NCBI GenBank assembly: GCA_021842405.1
Contig: JAKBZR010000018.1
Location: 1-43,714 of the forward strand
Reading direction: 5' to 3'
Source: a bacterium
Lineage (GTDB): Bacteria; Armatimonadota; Chthonomonadetes; Chthonomonadales; JAMCWF01
Length of the DNA: 43,714 nucleotides
The notes below the pieces were generated by a model. The model saw only the letters and a list, made by a program, of their open reading frames with translations, ran no database searches and was not told the origin of the DNA. This document shows, piece by piece, positions 15,851 to 24,903 of the stretch. Position numbers and translations under genes: made by a program. The number at the start of each line of letters is the position of its first letter. Within the stretch, counting starts at the first letter, position 1.

Positions 15851-18316
15851 GTGAGAAGTATCCTCCGTTGGATAGATGATCAGACCGGACTGGTCTCCGA
15901 TATCGAGCGATTTCTGGCACATCCATTGCCGTCCGGTGTAAGCTGGCCACAAACGATCGGAGCCGTGATCCTGTTTTTGCTCGCGATTCAGTTCGTCACC
16001 GGCATCTTTCTCGCCCTCTACTACGCGCCGACCCCCGATCATGCCTACGACAGCATTCAGTTTATCCGCAGCATCTATTGGGGAAGGCTGGTTCTGGGAC
16101 TGCATCACTACACCACCGACGCCATCGCCTTCCTGGTCGGCGTTCACATTTTGCGGGTTTTCCTCTGGGGAGCCTACAAAAAGCCGCGCCAGATTATCTG
16201 GGTTATTGGAATCCTGCTGCTGACCCTCACGATGGCCTTCACCATCACCGGTTCACTTCTGCCGTGGGACCAAAACGGATATTGGGCCACCACCATCCGG
16301 ATGAGCTTGGCCGGCTCGCTTCCGATTGTAGGCCACTGGTTGAAAGAGATCATCCTGGGCGGGCATGCGGTGGGCACGCTGACTTTGACCCGATTTTACG
16401 CGATTCACGTCTTTTTCTTGCCGGCCATACTTGTGATCTTGCTTATCTTTCATGTGTTTCAGGTGAGGGTGAAGGGAATCACGCCGCCGTGGCGCCGGGT
16501 GGATGGTGAGCAGGACGTCGAAAAGCCGCTTCTGTTTCATCCGGATCATACGATAAAGATCATGATCTGCTGCACGGTGATTTTTGTGATACTGGTGCTG
16601 GCGACGCTGATTTTGGGATTTCACCTCACGCCGCCCGCAAATCCCAACCTAGCTTATCCGGCTCACACCGACTGGTATTTCCTCTATCTCTTTGAGCTGG
16701 CTCACCTTTTCTCAGGGAAGTGGGAGTTCATCGGCGGCATGGTTATTCCGGGCATCACCTTGCTGGCTTTTATTCTGGTACCCTATTTAGACCGCAACCC
16801 GGAGCGAAAACTGGCTCGGCGCCCCATTTCCATCTTCCTCGCCGGCGGCGTCTTCATCGCGGTGACGGCTTTGTCAATGCGGTCGCTGCCGACGATTGAA
16901 AGCGCTCCAAAATTGACACCGCTACAGCAAGAAGGGCAGAAGCTCTTCCTCGACTTGCATTGTCAGGCTTGCCATGGGATAAACGGCGGCGGCGGTACCG
17001 CCGGTCCGGATTTGGCGTCCGGCGGCAAGCTCACGAAAAAGACGATTGAGGAGGTACTGCTCAATCCCACCCGGTTTAACCCACGCTCGATCATGCCGCC
17101 CTCTCAGTTGAACCCGCATGAGATCATAGCGATGGTGTCATTCATTCAAAGCATCCGTCCAACCTCCACCATGCCATCCACACCACAAATCGGGCCACCG
17201 GAGCCGCAATCGCACCTCGAGGAGGGTTTCATGCTCAATCATCGGTTTGAGGTGATGAAGGATCCTCAATCATGCGCCGAGTGCCATCAACCCCGGTTTT
17301 GCCAGGCCTGTCACCGCAACCGGAAACCCGATTCCCATCTCCACCACTGGTTGCGGTTCCATGCCGGGGCTTCCGCCGCCAACCCTAAATTTTGCCTGGT
17401 CTGCCACTCGCGTCAACAGTGCGACCAGTGCCACCGCAAGCTGCTGCATGGCCCCTACTGGTTGAAGATGCATCGAAATGCCGCATTAAAAAACAAGGCA
17501 ACCTGTTATCGCTGTCACACGCCGACATTCTGCCGAACTTGCCATCAGGGCGCACGGCCGCCGTCGCATCAGCAGCCGGACTTTTTACAAATACATGGCA
17601 AGTTGACGGCCACTCACAATTGTGCGGTGTGCCATACCCCCAATTTTTGCGTACAATGCCATCAAGGGGCGCGGCCCGTTTCACACCGAGCGCCTGATTT
17701 TATAAAACAGCACGGCAGGCTCGCGCTAAGCGGTACGTTGCGATGCAGTGCCTGTCATAAAGTATCCTTTTGCCAGACCTGCCACCGAACCGCCATGCCG
17801 CACCCGGCGGATTGGTTAAATCGAAAGGTGCTGCCGCCGATCGGTCCGGTAAAAACGGCCCAAAGCCCTCATTCGGTCGCCGCTTTGCGGTCGCCGATCT
17901 GCGCCAACTGTCACATCCAGAACTTTTGCATGAATTGCCATGGAGCCGCCATGCCTCACCCGGGCGGATGGATGCAGTCGGGGCATGAACCGGTTGCGCT
18001 GCAAAATCCAGCACTCTGTAAACGCTGTCACCAGTCCTCCGAGTGCTTGACCTGCCACCAGACTCATAAGCCCGCCTCACACGATGCGAATTGGCCGAAA
18101 ACCCATCCAACCGCTGCGAAAGGGCATGAGAAGGTATGCGCCGTTTGCCATGGTCAAAACAGTTGCGATCGCTGCCATCAGACGCCGATGCCGCACCCTT
18201 CCGACTGGGCGATGACGCATGCCAAGGTGGCCTCCTTTAAGGCGAACAGCTTTTGTTTCAAGTGCCATGACCGGCAGAAATTCTGTTCGATGTGCCACAG
18301 CAAAACTTCGCCCTGA
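15851..18316 (+). CDS. Cytochrome b (b6f-like) fused to a mono-haem c domain and an 18-haem doubled-CXXCH tail
   Basis: 821 residues; GTG 15851 with AAGGAG at 15836-15841, 4 bases after the Rieske stop. Residues 1-210 are a b6-type cytochrome b. Haem ligands are His85/His99 (13 between) and His186/His201 (14 between, as in b6f), with LPWDQNGYWA. A subunit IV-like part follows (~230-345), where the Qo motif PEWY is TDWY (273-276). Then comes a mono-haem c domain (CQACH at 371, probable Met ligand in SIMPP). From ~465 to the end there are nine CXXCH pairs, eight spaced X4 and the last X5, each followed by a P-x-SH or MPHP..W..H motif likely to supply distal His. Nineteen c-haems plus the b-haems would make one polypeptide a quinol oxidase and a long haem wire. 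Confidence 0.9.
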   Translation: MRSILRWIDDQTGLVSDIERFLAHPLPSGVSWPQTIGAVILFLLAIQFVTGIFLALYYAPTPDHAYDSIQFIRSIYWGRLVLGLHHYTTDAIAFLVGVHILRVFLWGAYKKPRQIIWVIGILLLTLTMAFTITGSLLPWDQNGYWATTIRMSLAGSLPIVGHWLKEIILGGHAVGTLTLTRFYAIHVFFLPAILVILLIFHVFQVRVKGITPPWRRVDGEQDVEKPLLFHPDHTIKIMICCTVIFVILVLATLILGFHLTPPANPNLAYPAHTDWYFLYLFELAHLFSGKWEFIGGMVIPGITLLAFILVPYLDRNPERKLARRPISIFLAGGVFIAVTALSMRSLPTIESAPKLTPLQQEGQKLFLDLHCQACHGINGGGGTAGPDLASGGKLTKKTIEEVLLNPTRFNPRSIMPPSQLNPHEIIAMVSFIQSIRPTSTMPSTPQIGPPEPQSHLEEGFMLNHRFEVMKDPQSCAECHQPRFCQACHRNRKPDSHLHHWLRFHAGASAANPKFCLVCHSRQQCDQCHRKLLHGPYWLKMHRNAALKNKATCYRCHTPTFCRTCHQGARPPSHQQPDFLQIHGKLTATHNCAVCHTPNFCVQCHQGARPVSHRAPDFIKQHGRLALSGTLRCSACHKVSFCQTCHRTAMPHPADWLNRKVLPPIGPVKTAQSPHSVAALRSPICANCHIQNFCMNCHGAAMPHPGGWMQSGHEPVALQNPALCKRCHQSSECLTCHQTHKPASHDANWPKTHPTAAKGHEKVCAVCHGQNSCDRCHQTPMPHPSDWAMTHAKVASFKANSFCFKCHDRQKFCSMCHSKTSP

Positions 18317-18346
18317 GGGTTGGCAGATTGGGCAACATAGGAGATT

Positions 18347-18557
18347 GTTGAAAAATACCGTAATACCCTACTGGGTCGTCATTCCGGGGCCGCAAAGCGG
18401 AACCCGGGATCTAAATCACCAGCATACCTCCCTGACGATTGGTAAGGAACTGGATTCCCGCCATCCACTCCACTGGAGTGGAGCCATGCGGGAATGACGA
18501 AGGGGAATGACGAAGGGGAATGACGAAGGGGAAGTATCCAGCGACTTTTTCAACAAC
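18347..18557. repeat. Family B-related element
   Basis: Begins GTTGAAAAATACCGTAATAC and ends CAGCGACTTTTTCAACAA, so the outer 9 bases are inverted repeats. It contains CTCCACTGGAGTGGAGCCAT and three tandem GGAATGACGAAGG units. The right end equals that of the copy at 3159. The gap 18317-18689 holds no gene. Confidence 0.65.
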
Positions 18558-18689
18558 CTCGTAAAGGATATGACCGGCATCATACAATGTATAGCAATTG
18601 AAACGTATGATTGGATTTAAACGGTTGAACTTCACTGCGACACGAAGCACCGCTCTGGGTAGCGGAGCTCGAAAGCGAGGTAAGTTAAG

Positions 18690-20990
18690 ATGATATCAAT
18701 GGGCCATTCGGCAATCTATATCGCGCTGATCGCCACACTGGTCGCCGCCTACGCCTATATTACCGTCTTGCGCGGGCAGGCGGAGAGCCTGAAGCTGGCC
18801 CGGTTCAGCCTGGCGCTGGCTGCAACCGGCGTCGTCGTTGCGCTGGGAAGCCTGCTGATGCTGTTTCTGGGCCACCATTTCGAAGTGAGCTATGTCTACG
18901 ATTACAGCTCCTCCGACCTTTCAACTCCGCTACTGGTATCCGCTCTCTGGGCTGGACAATCAGGGAGCCTGCTCTTATGGACGCTGTTGACCGCCGTTAT
19001 CGGCATTGTGCTGGCCCTTAGCTCCGGCAAAGACGAGCCCTATCGGATGCCCTTCTTTCTGCTCGCCCAGCTCTACCTGATCGTGTTGCTGATTTCAAAA
19101 AGCCCCTTCGCCACCCTTCACGGCCCGATACCCCCTGAAGGAAGCGGCCTGAATCCGTTGCTGCAAAATATCTGGATGATCATTCATCCACCGTTTTTAT
19201 TTCTTGGCTATGCGCTGCTGACGGTACCGTTCGCGATGGCGCTCGGTTCACTGCTGAAGCGCGAGTTCAACGATTGGATCGGCAAGTTGATGCCGTGGGC
19301 CGTTATCGGCTGGGTGGCGCTCTTTGTCGGCATCGCGCTGGGAGGGTACTGGGCTTATGAAACGCTCGGCTGGGGCGGCTTCTGGGGATGGGATCCGGTT
19401 GAAAACTCATCATTAGTCCCCTGGCTGGTGCTGACCGCTTTGCTGCATGGTTTGATCATTCAGCGGGTGACCTCCTCCTTTCACCGAACCAACTATGCGC
19501 TGGCCGTATCCCCCTACCTGCTGGCCCTGCTGGCTACCTATCTGACTCGTAGTGGAATACTGGGTGATACCTCGGTTCACTCGTTTGGTCAAGCTAGCTC
19601 TCAATTTAATCTGCTGATGATTGGATTCCCATGCGTGTTTGCCGTGATCGCGCTTCTCCTCTATCGGCGGGCTGCACGCAACATCCAAACCCAACCGGCC
19701 TACACCTCGTTGCTGTCGAAGGGCTTTCTGGTGGCAGCCTCCGTCGTGGTGCTGTTGGCGCTCACCGTTGCGATCCTTTGTGGGACGATCGCGCCCATCG
19801 TAATGGCACAGTTCGGCCACTCATTCGCGGTGTCGCAGAGCTACTATAATCGGGTAAGCACGCCGGCCGCCGTCATTATTTGCGTTTTAATGGCACTCGC
19901 TCCGCTGATCGGCTGGAAACCGGTATCCGCCGCTGAAATCAAGCCCGCACTGGTGTCGCCGCTCTACTTCTCACTGTTGGTATGCGCCGTCGCCTGGGGT
20001 TGCGGCGTGCACTCATGGATATGGCTGATCTGCGCCGGCGCGGCCGCGTTTGCAATCAGCGGGAACGCAATCCGGCTCTACTATGGATATCGGGATCGCC
20101 AGCCGCTGCGCACCGGCGCCCAGCTCGCCCACATCGGGGCCGCTCTACTGGTGGTCGGCGCATTTGTCTCCACCGTATATCAGCGCGAACAGATCGTTTC
20201 GGTCGCGACGGAGCGCCCATCCACCGCTTTCGGCTATCAGCTCAATTTGCAAAGCCTGCACAACCAGCCGACCACGCTGCATCAGCTCAAGCGTCAGCTC
20301 AACCTAGTACTGCGAAGTAACCAGCAGTCGTATAGCGCCCGGATGACGTTCACCTCCACCGCGAACGGCTGGGTTAATTCACCGGCCATTCACCACACCG
20401 CGTTCTACGATCTTTATTTGGCTCCCACACAATTGGAGAGCCATCCTACCATACCGACCATTCTCTTGAAGCTCGGTGTGCCGGTTCAGATCGGCCGTAC
20501 TACTTGGCTGTTCAAGGGCTTTAAAATGTTCGAGCATGGCCAAACCGCCAATCAATTTCGGGTCGGAGCCGTCATCACGATTACCGATCCGCAGGGAACT
20601 CACACACTGATCCCGACGGTGAACGGCCAAAAGCAACCGATTGACGAGCCGTCTTTACCTGACCAACCCCGCATTAAGATTGAGTTGGCAGACTTGATGG
20701 CCGATTCACAGCAGGTAGCGCTCTCATTGGTTGGGATGCCGGCCCCCTCCTCAGCCGCGGTGAGGGTTTGGATGCAGGCGATCTACAAGCCCGGTATCGG
20801 TATGGTCTGGCTGGGCGCTATCTTGATCGTGCTGGGAGGACTGTTGGCCGCGATTCGACGCTCCTCGGATCTGAAGCGAAAATCAACCCCCATCGCTCCA
20901 CCGGCAACCAGCCACAACGGCAGCGGGATCGCGCCATCCCATTCGAAAAAGAGAAAATCGGTTGCGCCGATCATATCCGGGGTATTGTGA
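18690..20990 (+). CDS. ccmF: Cytochrome c-type biogenesis haem lyase CcmF/NrfE
   Basis: 766 residues; ATG with GAGG 9 bases upstream. It is a polytopic membrane protein. The haem-handling WWD motif is intact at residues 228-245 (WGGFWGWDPVENSSLVPW). Other family marks are YVYDYSSSDLSTPLLVSALWAGQSGS near 69-92 and MIIHPPFLFLGY at ~163-173, with the conserved His. A large periplasmic loop (about 505-700) and a last transmembrane helix (~715-735) follow, then a basic tail longer than usual (typical CcmF is ~650). With CcmH/I it joins haem b to apocytochrome thiols in System I maturation. CcmE, CcmG and CcmH are not in the window. Placement after cytochromes totalling 37 CXXCH sites suggests dedicated maturation. 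Confidence 0.93.
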   Translation: MISMGHSAIYIALIATLVAAYAYITVLRGQAESLKLARFSLALAATGVVVALGSLLMLFLGHHFEVSYVYDYSSSDLSTPLLVSALWAGQSGSLLLWTLLTAVIGIVLALSSGKDEPYRMPFFLLAQLYLIVLLISKSPFATLHGPIPPEGSGLNPLLQNIWMIIHPPFLFLGYALLTVPFAMALGSLLKREFNDWIGKLMPWAVIGWVALFVGIALGGYWAYETLGWGGFWGWDPVENSSLVPWLVLTALLHGLIIQRVTSSFHRTNYALAVSPYLLALLATYLTRSGILGDTSVHSFGQASSQFNLLMIGFPCVFAVIALLLYRRAARNIQTQPAYTSLLSKGFLVAASVVVLLALTVAILCGTIAPIVMAQFGHSFAVSQSYYNRVSTPAAVIICVLMALAPLIGWKPVSAAEIKPALVSPLYFSLLVCAVAWGCGVHSWIWLICAGAAAFAISGNAIRLYYGYRDRQPLRTGAQLAHIGAALLVVGAFVSTVYQREQIVSVATERPSTAFGYQLNLQSLHNQPTTLHQLKRQLNLVLRSNQQSYSARMTFTSTANGWVNSPAIHHTAFYDLYLAPTQLESHPTIPTILLKLGVPVQIGRTTWLFKGFKMFEHGQTANQFRVGAVITITDPQGTHTLIPTVNGQKQPIDEPSLPDQPRIKIELADLMADSQQVALSLVGMPAPSSAAVRVWMQAIYKPGIGMVWLGAILIVLGGLLAAIRRSSDLKRKSTPIAPPATSHNGSGIAPSHSKKRKSVAPIISGVL

Positions 20991-21110
20991 AACCCTCTGA
21001 GGCCAACATTTTTGACAACATTTTTAGTCTTAATTGCAACCAATTCAATGCAAGGTCAGTCGAGTTTCACGGGATGGGACCGGTGCTCACCGAAATCAGT
21101 CGTTGCGAAT

Positions 21111-21311
21111 GAGTTCAGTTCCCTGGGCAATTTAAGCAGGAGGTTCTCACTCCCTGTCTACCGCCAGGCAGGCAGGCAACACTTTTCCCAATCCTGAGAG
21201 AGGACTGGTGAAGGAGATTGCTTCGCTTCGCTCGCAATGACACCCTCCCCCGTTGACGGGGGAGGGCCGGGGTGGGGGTCGAACGAAAATCACTCTCGCA
21301 GAACTGAACTC
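21111..21311. mobile_element. Family A element, complete copy
   Basis: 201 bp: left GAGTTCAGTTCCCTGGGCAA, right (other strand) GAGTTCAGTTCTGCGAGAGT. The core holds half of a GTCATTGCGAG repeat (near 21213-21242) and CCCTCCCCCGTTGACGGGGG. It has no coding capacity. Confidence 0.78.
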
Positions 21312-21330
21312 TTTCCACTTGCCGGCTGAA

Positions 21331-21359
21331 TTGCGTCAACTCTTGACCGGTGCTATAAT
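21331..21359 (+). promoter_or_regulatory. Likely promoter for the nitrilase-pyrE unit
   Basis: TTGCGT (21331-21336), 17-base spacer, perfect TATAAT (21354-21359). The start codon is 330 bases further on. I see no convincing gene in that leader or elsewhere in the gap 20991-21688 outside the family A element. Confidence 0.5.
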
Positions 21360-21688
21360 TCCACCCAAAGATAGATGCGCCGATACCGCCGAATAGTTAA
21401 ACGATGCGATGGGTTTATCCCGAGTGGATTGCAACCGCCAGCTTTGGCATGCGCCGACCCCGCCTGCATGTGCGAAGGTACGCACGCAGAAAGGCCCGCT
21501 CGGTGATCGCTTTGGGTAATGTTGCAATGCGGAAGGTATCACAATACCCCAATAGTATCGTGCGTACCTATAAAAATAGGATTTCCCATGCGTCGTATGA
21601 TTCTATGTATTGCAAATAGTTCATTGAAGTTCGAGATTCAAATGGGTAAGGCATAAATGATAAATAGACGATTTCACGGAGAAGAGTC

Positions 21689-22603
21689 TTGACCATTCGA
21701 TTGGCAATCGCGCAGATTGCCCCTAAAAAAGCGGATTATGAGCGAAATCTAGCTCGGATCGGCGGAATTTTCGAACAGGTTGCCGATGAGCCGGCCGACC
21801 TGCTCATCTTACCGGAGACCGCCCTGACCGGCTATTTTCTGGAGGGCGGAGTGCGCGAGGTGGCGCGACCGGCTCACCAGGTATTTCAAGACCTCCTCAC
21901 GACATACCGCGCATCCGGTCCAGCTAAAAGCGGTCATTCGTTGGATATCCTAGTCGGTTTTTATGAGCTTGATGCGGGCCGCTATTACAACTCCGCCCTG
22001 TACGCGACTCTGTCGCCGACGGATTCAGCGGAATCAAAGCTTATCCACGTTCACCGTAAATTCTTCCTGCCGACCTACGGTGTTTTCGATGAGAAGCGGT
22101 TCGTCTCACGCGGGCGCGTGATCAATGCCTACTCGACCCGTTTTGGGCCGGCCGCAACCCTGATCTGCGAGGATGTTTGGCACTCCCTCACCACCGTCAT
22201 TGCGGCGCTGAAGGGCGCTCAGATATTGTTCGTTCCCAGCGCCTCGCCCGGCCGTGAATTTTCCGGCAGCACGATCGGCAATATCGCTCACTACGACCGC
22301 CTGCTCCCAAATATTGCTACCGAGCACAACATCTTTGTCGTTTACGCCGGATTGGTTGGCTTCGAGGGTGGAAAGGGGTTTACCGGCTCATCCCAGGTCA
22401 TTGACCCCTTTGGGAAGGTGCTGGTTCGCGGCCCGGTTATGGAGGAGTACATGGTGAGGGCTGAAATTGACCTGGATGATCTGGCGGTTGCCCGCGCCGC
22501 TTCGCCGATGCTAGCCGATCTGGAGGCAGTCATCGGCGACCTTTTGCTGGAGCTGAACCGTACCGTGCGGCGGGCGCCCGATAACGGCTCATCGCACGAT
22601 TAG
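21689..22603 (+). CDS. Carbon-nitrogen hydrolase (nitrilase superfamily)
   Basis: 304 residues from a TTG with GGAGAAGAG upstream. The Glu-Lys-Cys triad is visible: Glu43 in ILPETALTGY, Lys124 in HRKFFLPTYG and Cys160 in LICEDVWHS. Family members hydrolyse non-peptide C-N bonds (amides, carbamoyl groups, nitriles). The HRKFFLPTYGVFDEKRFVSRG segment is of the type found in glutaminase-like amidase domains of NAD synthetases and related stand-alone amidases, so ammonia release from an amide is plausible. It is cytoplasmic. The next gene, pyrE, starts about 13 bases after its stop, suggesting co-transcription. The substrate is unknown. Confidence 0.88.
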   Translation: MTIRLAIAQIAPKKADYERNLARIGGIFEQVADEPADLLILPETALTGYFLEGGVREVARPAHQVFQDLLTTYRASGPAKSGHSLDILVGFYELDAGRYYNSALYATLSPTDSAESKLIHVHRKFFLPTYGVFDEKRFVSRGRVINAYSTRFGPAATLICEDVWHSLTTVIAALKGAQILFVPSASPGREFSGSTIGNIAHYDRLLPNIATEHNIFVVYAGLVGFEGGKGFTGSSQVIDPFGKVLVRGPVMEEYMVRAEIDLDDLAVARAASPMLADLEAVIGDLLLELNRTVRRAPDNGSSHD

Positions 22604-22615
22604 TTGGAGGATCTT

Positions 22616-23218
22616 TTGAAACAGGCCGAAGTATTGGAGATATTAAAGGAGACCGGCGCGCTGCGCACCGGCCATTTCCGGCTCTCTTCCGGATTGCACA
22701 GCGGTGAGTATATCGAAAAGTTTCAAGTTTTTCGGTACCCGGTAAAGGTGCAGTCCCTCTGCCGCGCCATCGTAAAACGATTTGAGGACGATGAGATCGA
22801 AGTGGTGCTCGGCCCGACGACCGGCGGTATCCTACTGGCTTTTGAGGTGGCGCGCCAGATGAAAATCGCCGCTCTCTACGCCGAAAGGGCGGATGCGCCT
22901 CCCCCCTCAGGCAGTCGCCGAGAACTTCGAAGGGGTCAGGTGCTCAATCCCGGCACGCGCGTGCTGGTCGTGGACGATGTGCTGACTACCGGCGGTGCGA
23001 TTCGGGAGTGCCTCGATCTGGTGCGGAGCACCGGCGCCGAACTGGTGGGAACCGCCGTACTGGCCGATCGGAGTGGCGGCACGGTGGATCTCGGCTGCCG
23101 CCTGGATGCGCTCGTCACCCTCTATATCACCAATTTTCCGCCCGATTTATGCCCGCTCTGCCGCTCCGGTGAACCGTTGACGGAACCGGGCAGCAAGTAT
23201 CTCACCGAAAAAAAATAG
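22616..23218 (+). CDS. pyrE: Orotate phosphoribosyltransferase
   Basis: 200 residues from TTG 22616, because GGAGG (22606-22610) stands 5 bases before it; the TTG at 22604 lies ahead of that site. The PRPP-binding motif is VLVVDDVLTTGGAI (~122-135). RLSSGLHSGEYIEKF near the N-terminus is the usual orotate-side signature, and the flexible-loop region (YAERADAPPP) follows VARQMKIAAL. It makes orotidine 5'-phosphate from orotate and PRPP in pyrimidine synthesis. The C-terminus has CPLC, seen in the thermophile/archaeal-type subgroup. In an operon with the amidase. Confidence 0.93.
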   Translation: MKQAEVLEILKETGALRTGHFRLSSGLHSGEYIEKFQVFRYPVKVQSLCRAIVKRFEDDEIEVVLGPTTGGILLAFEVARQMKIAALYAERADAPPPSGSRRELRRGQVLNPGTRVLVVDDVLTTGGAIRECLDLVRSTGAELVGTAVLADRSGGTVDLGCRLDALVTLYITNFPPDLCPLCRSGEPLTEPGSKYLTEKK

Positions 23219-23439
23219 CACGATTCCACCCGCTGGAACGATCAGTTCAGAGGGGGACACCTTAACCCCCTACTGGGGCGCCTTCGTGAAGCAGGCATTG
23301 GCCGGTAAGCACGAATCGGAATAACCTTCCAAATCATTATAATTATGGCAGAGGTAGCCTTGACATAATTGGGATTTTGATCCCAGAGAAATTAGCCGAT
23401 CTCAACTCAATTTGATCTATTAATTCTCGCCTTACTGAA

Positions 23440-23666
23440 CTATAGGTTTTTCAAGAACTCTTCAGGGGTAACATGCGCAAGCTTGAGTATCCCACGCAGA
23501 GTGCCCAACTTAAGTTCCCGGTGCAAGGGTACGACGCAACCGACTTCACCGATAAGAATGGATTTGTCAGAATAACGTGGCTGCCCCGCTGACGGACTAT
23601 TTTGAATCCAAGCCGTTCAAGAACTTTCACCGCCTCACGCCCAGAAATGGTGGGCAGATCAGGCAT
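23440..23666 (-). pseudogene. hicA: HicA toxin gene with a frameshift
   Basis: From ATG 23666: MPDLPTISGREAVKVLERLG and then VRQRGSHVIL, the double-stranded-RNA-binding-like fold of HicA mRNA interferases with its catalytic His in GSH. After VILT the frame runs into nonsense residues. Shifting by one base gives GEVGCVVPLHRELKLGTLRG and ILKLAHVTPEEFLKNL, ending at a TAG at 23440, which is a perfect HicA C-terminus. One base seems lost near an AAA run (ACAAATCC on the coding strand). The gene is either really inactive or carries a sequencing error. It overlaps hicB by 8 bases. Confidence 0.85.
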
Positions 23667-23871
23667 TTACCGCTATTTCAAAAGTAGTTAAAAGCGGTCT
23701 CTCGACCTCTTTTATCGGGAATTCTTCCAAGTAGAGCTCGGTCGCCTCTTTGAGATTTGAAATTGCCTTCTCGACCGTCTCCCCTTGACTGACGGTTCCC
23801 ACCTCTGGGCATTTTGCCACGTACATATCCTCTTCGCGGTGAATAACAGCCGATAGTATCTTAACCGTCAT
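23659..23871 (-). CDS. hicB: HicB-family antitoxin
   Basis: 70 residues; ATG at 23871 with AAGGA upstream. It has the partial RNase H-like fold of HicB: MTVKILSAVIHREEDMYVAK, CPEVGTVSQGETVEKAISNL, KEATELYLEE. It lacks a C-terminal DNA-binding domain, as in the short HicB class. It precedes and overlaps hicA, the arrangement in which antitoxin is made first. Because hicA is broken, it may now be an orphan. It lies just outside the tRNA-Pro fragment, on the presumed chromosomal side. Confidence 0.88.
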   Translation of the reverse strand: MTVKILSAVIHREEDMYVAKCPEVGTVSQGETVEKAISNLKEATELYLEEFPIKEVERPLLTTFEIAVNA

Positions 23872-23939
23872 TTCAAATTCCTTAACAGCAATCTCGCCAA
23901 CTTAATTAGTGGCGGCATAAGTCAACTTGGGTGTGTCCA

Positions 23940-23989
23940 TGGTCGGGGTGGCCGGACTTGAACCGGCGACTTCTTGCTCCCAAAGCAAG
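23940..23989 (-). other. 3' half of tRNA-Pro (UGG): probable attachment-site remnant
   Basis: Read on the minus strand: anticodon arm CTTGC-TTTGGGA-GCAAG (anticodon TGG), variable AAGTC, T-arm GCCGG-TTCAAGT-CCGGC, acceptor strand CACCCCG, discriminator A and an encoded CCA. All pairs are intact. The D-arm and 5' acceptor strand (expected CGGGGTG) are absent: the sequence changes abruptly at 23990. This is the form of the distal att copy left by an integrase that uses a tRNA 3' end. By that logic the element lies on the 5' side (above 23990) and native chromosome on the 3' side. The rest of 23872-24270 shows no gene. Confidence 0.8.
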
Positions 23990-24270
23990 CGACTAAATTA
24001 CGCTCGATTTCGACGTTTTCACGCTCAAAACGACGGCATCCGCTCCCCCCAAAATGCAAAAAGCAAGTGACATGTTCAGGGTATCCGATTGGAGATTATC
24101 AATATTATAGCAGGGATTTATTAAAAAATGTAATGGCATACAAGGATAAGGCGGGTCGCTTTTTTTTGAGCAGGAAATATCAGGCAGCCGGTTGAAACAC
24201 CGGTTAGCCGGTATTACCTTTCACTCCAAATACTCCGGCAGGCCAGCGTCAGTGAAAAGGAGAATTGGCA

Positions 24271-24888
24271 ATGAAGACCGATTGGGTGACCAAAGGGCTG
24301 CTGGTATTCGTGGGCAGTGGATTATGGGCGATGGCGCTGATGCACGGCCTGCCGGCGGCCAGGGCGCAGACATCCGCCATTCCAGACGTGATAAAGGCGC
24401 ATAAGTTCGAGTTGATAGACGCGCAGGGAAAGGCCAGAGCAAAACTGTATATTGACGAGTACGGCCCGGTGTTAGCCCTCAACGATGCAAAAGGGAAGCA
24501 TAGGGCGGTGCTTTACATTGACAGTTTTGGCGGCACGGATTTAGCCATCAACAATGCCAACGGGGAGCCTAGGGCGGTGCTTAAAGTTCTCGGTGGTAGT
24601 CCAGAGTTAATCCTCTACGATGCAAACGGGAATTACGGGGTGGTACTTGACATTCGCAAGCACGGCCCAGATTTAGACCTCTGTGACGCAAACGGGAATG
24701 ACAGGGCTGTACTCAGTGTTGATAAGGACGGCCCAGGGTTAGACCTGTTGGATGCGAACGGCAACGACAGAGCGGTGCTCGGCTCGACGTGGACGGTCAG
24801 TAAGGTCACCGGTGCAACCAACCCGACCGCACCATCCACGATCACGCTCTTTGATAAGAACGGCAGCGTGCTTTACCAACGACCGTAG
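24271..24888 (+). CDS. Secreted protein of six ~22-residue DANGN repeats
   Basis: 205 residues; ATG 24271 with AAGGAG 8 bases upstream. A signal peptide covers ~1-33 (GLLVFVGSGLWAMALMHGLPAARAQ). Residues ~46-177 are tandem units of the form L-x-L-x-DANGNDRAVLxVDxxGPxLDL. The last copies are nearly perfect (LDLCDANGNDRAVLSVDKDG, LDLLDANGNDRAVLG), the first degraded (FELIDAQGKARAKLYIDEYG). This suggests a beta-solenoid or beta-sheet stack, perhaps binding Ca through D-x-N-x-N. The tail LFDKNGSVLYQRP repeats the motif once more. Function unknown. A 41-residue membrane peptide follows. First gene inside the presumed island. Confidence 0.75.
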   Translation: MKTDWVTKGLLVFVGSGLWAMALMHGLPAARAQTSAIPDVIKAHKFELIDAQGKARAKLYIDEYGPVLALNDAKGKHRAVLYIDSFGGTDLAINNANGEPRAVLKVLGGSPELILYDANGNYGVVLDIRKHGPDLDLCDANGNDRAVLSVDKDGPGLDLLDANGNDRAVLGSTWTVSKVTGATNPTAPSTITLFDKNGSVLYQRP

Positions 24889-24903
24889 AAAGGAGTTTCG
24901 GCA

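Noticed and set aside
21404-21619. 71-residue plus-strand frame in the leader of the nitrilase gene
   Set aside because: Arg-rich with no ribosome-binding site and no family resemblance; more likely chance.
23252-23275. GGGGG..CCCCC hairpin after pyrE as a terminator
   Set aside because: There is no T run after the stem, so an intrinsic terminator is not supported.
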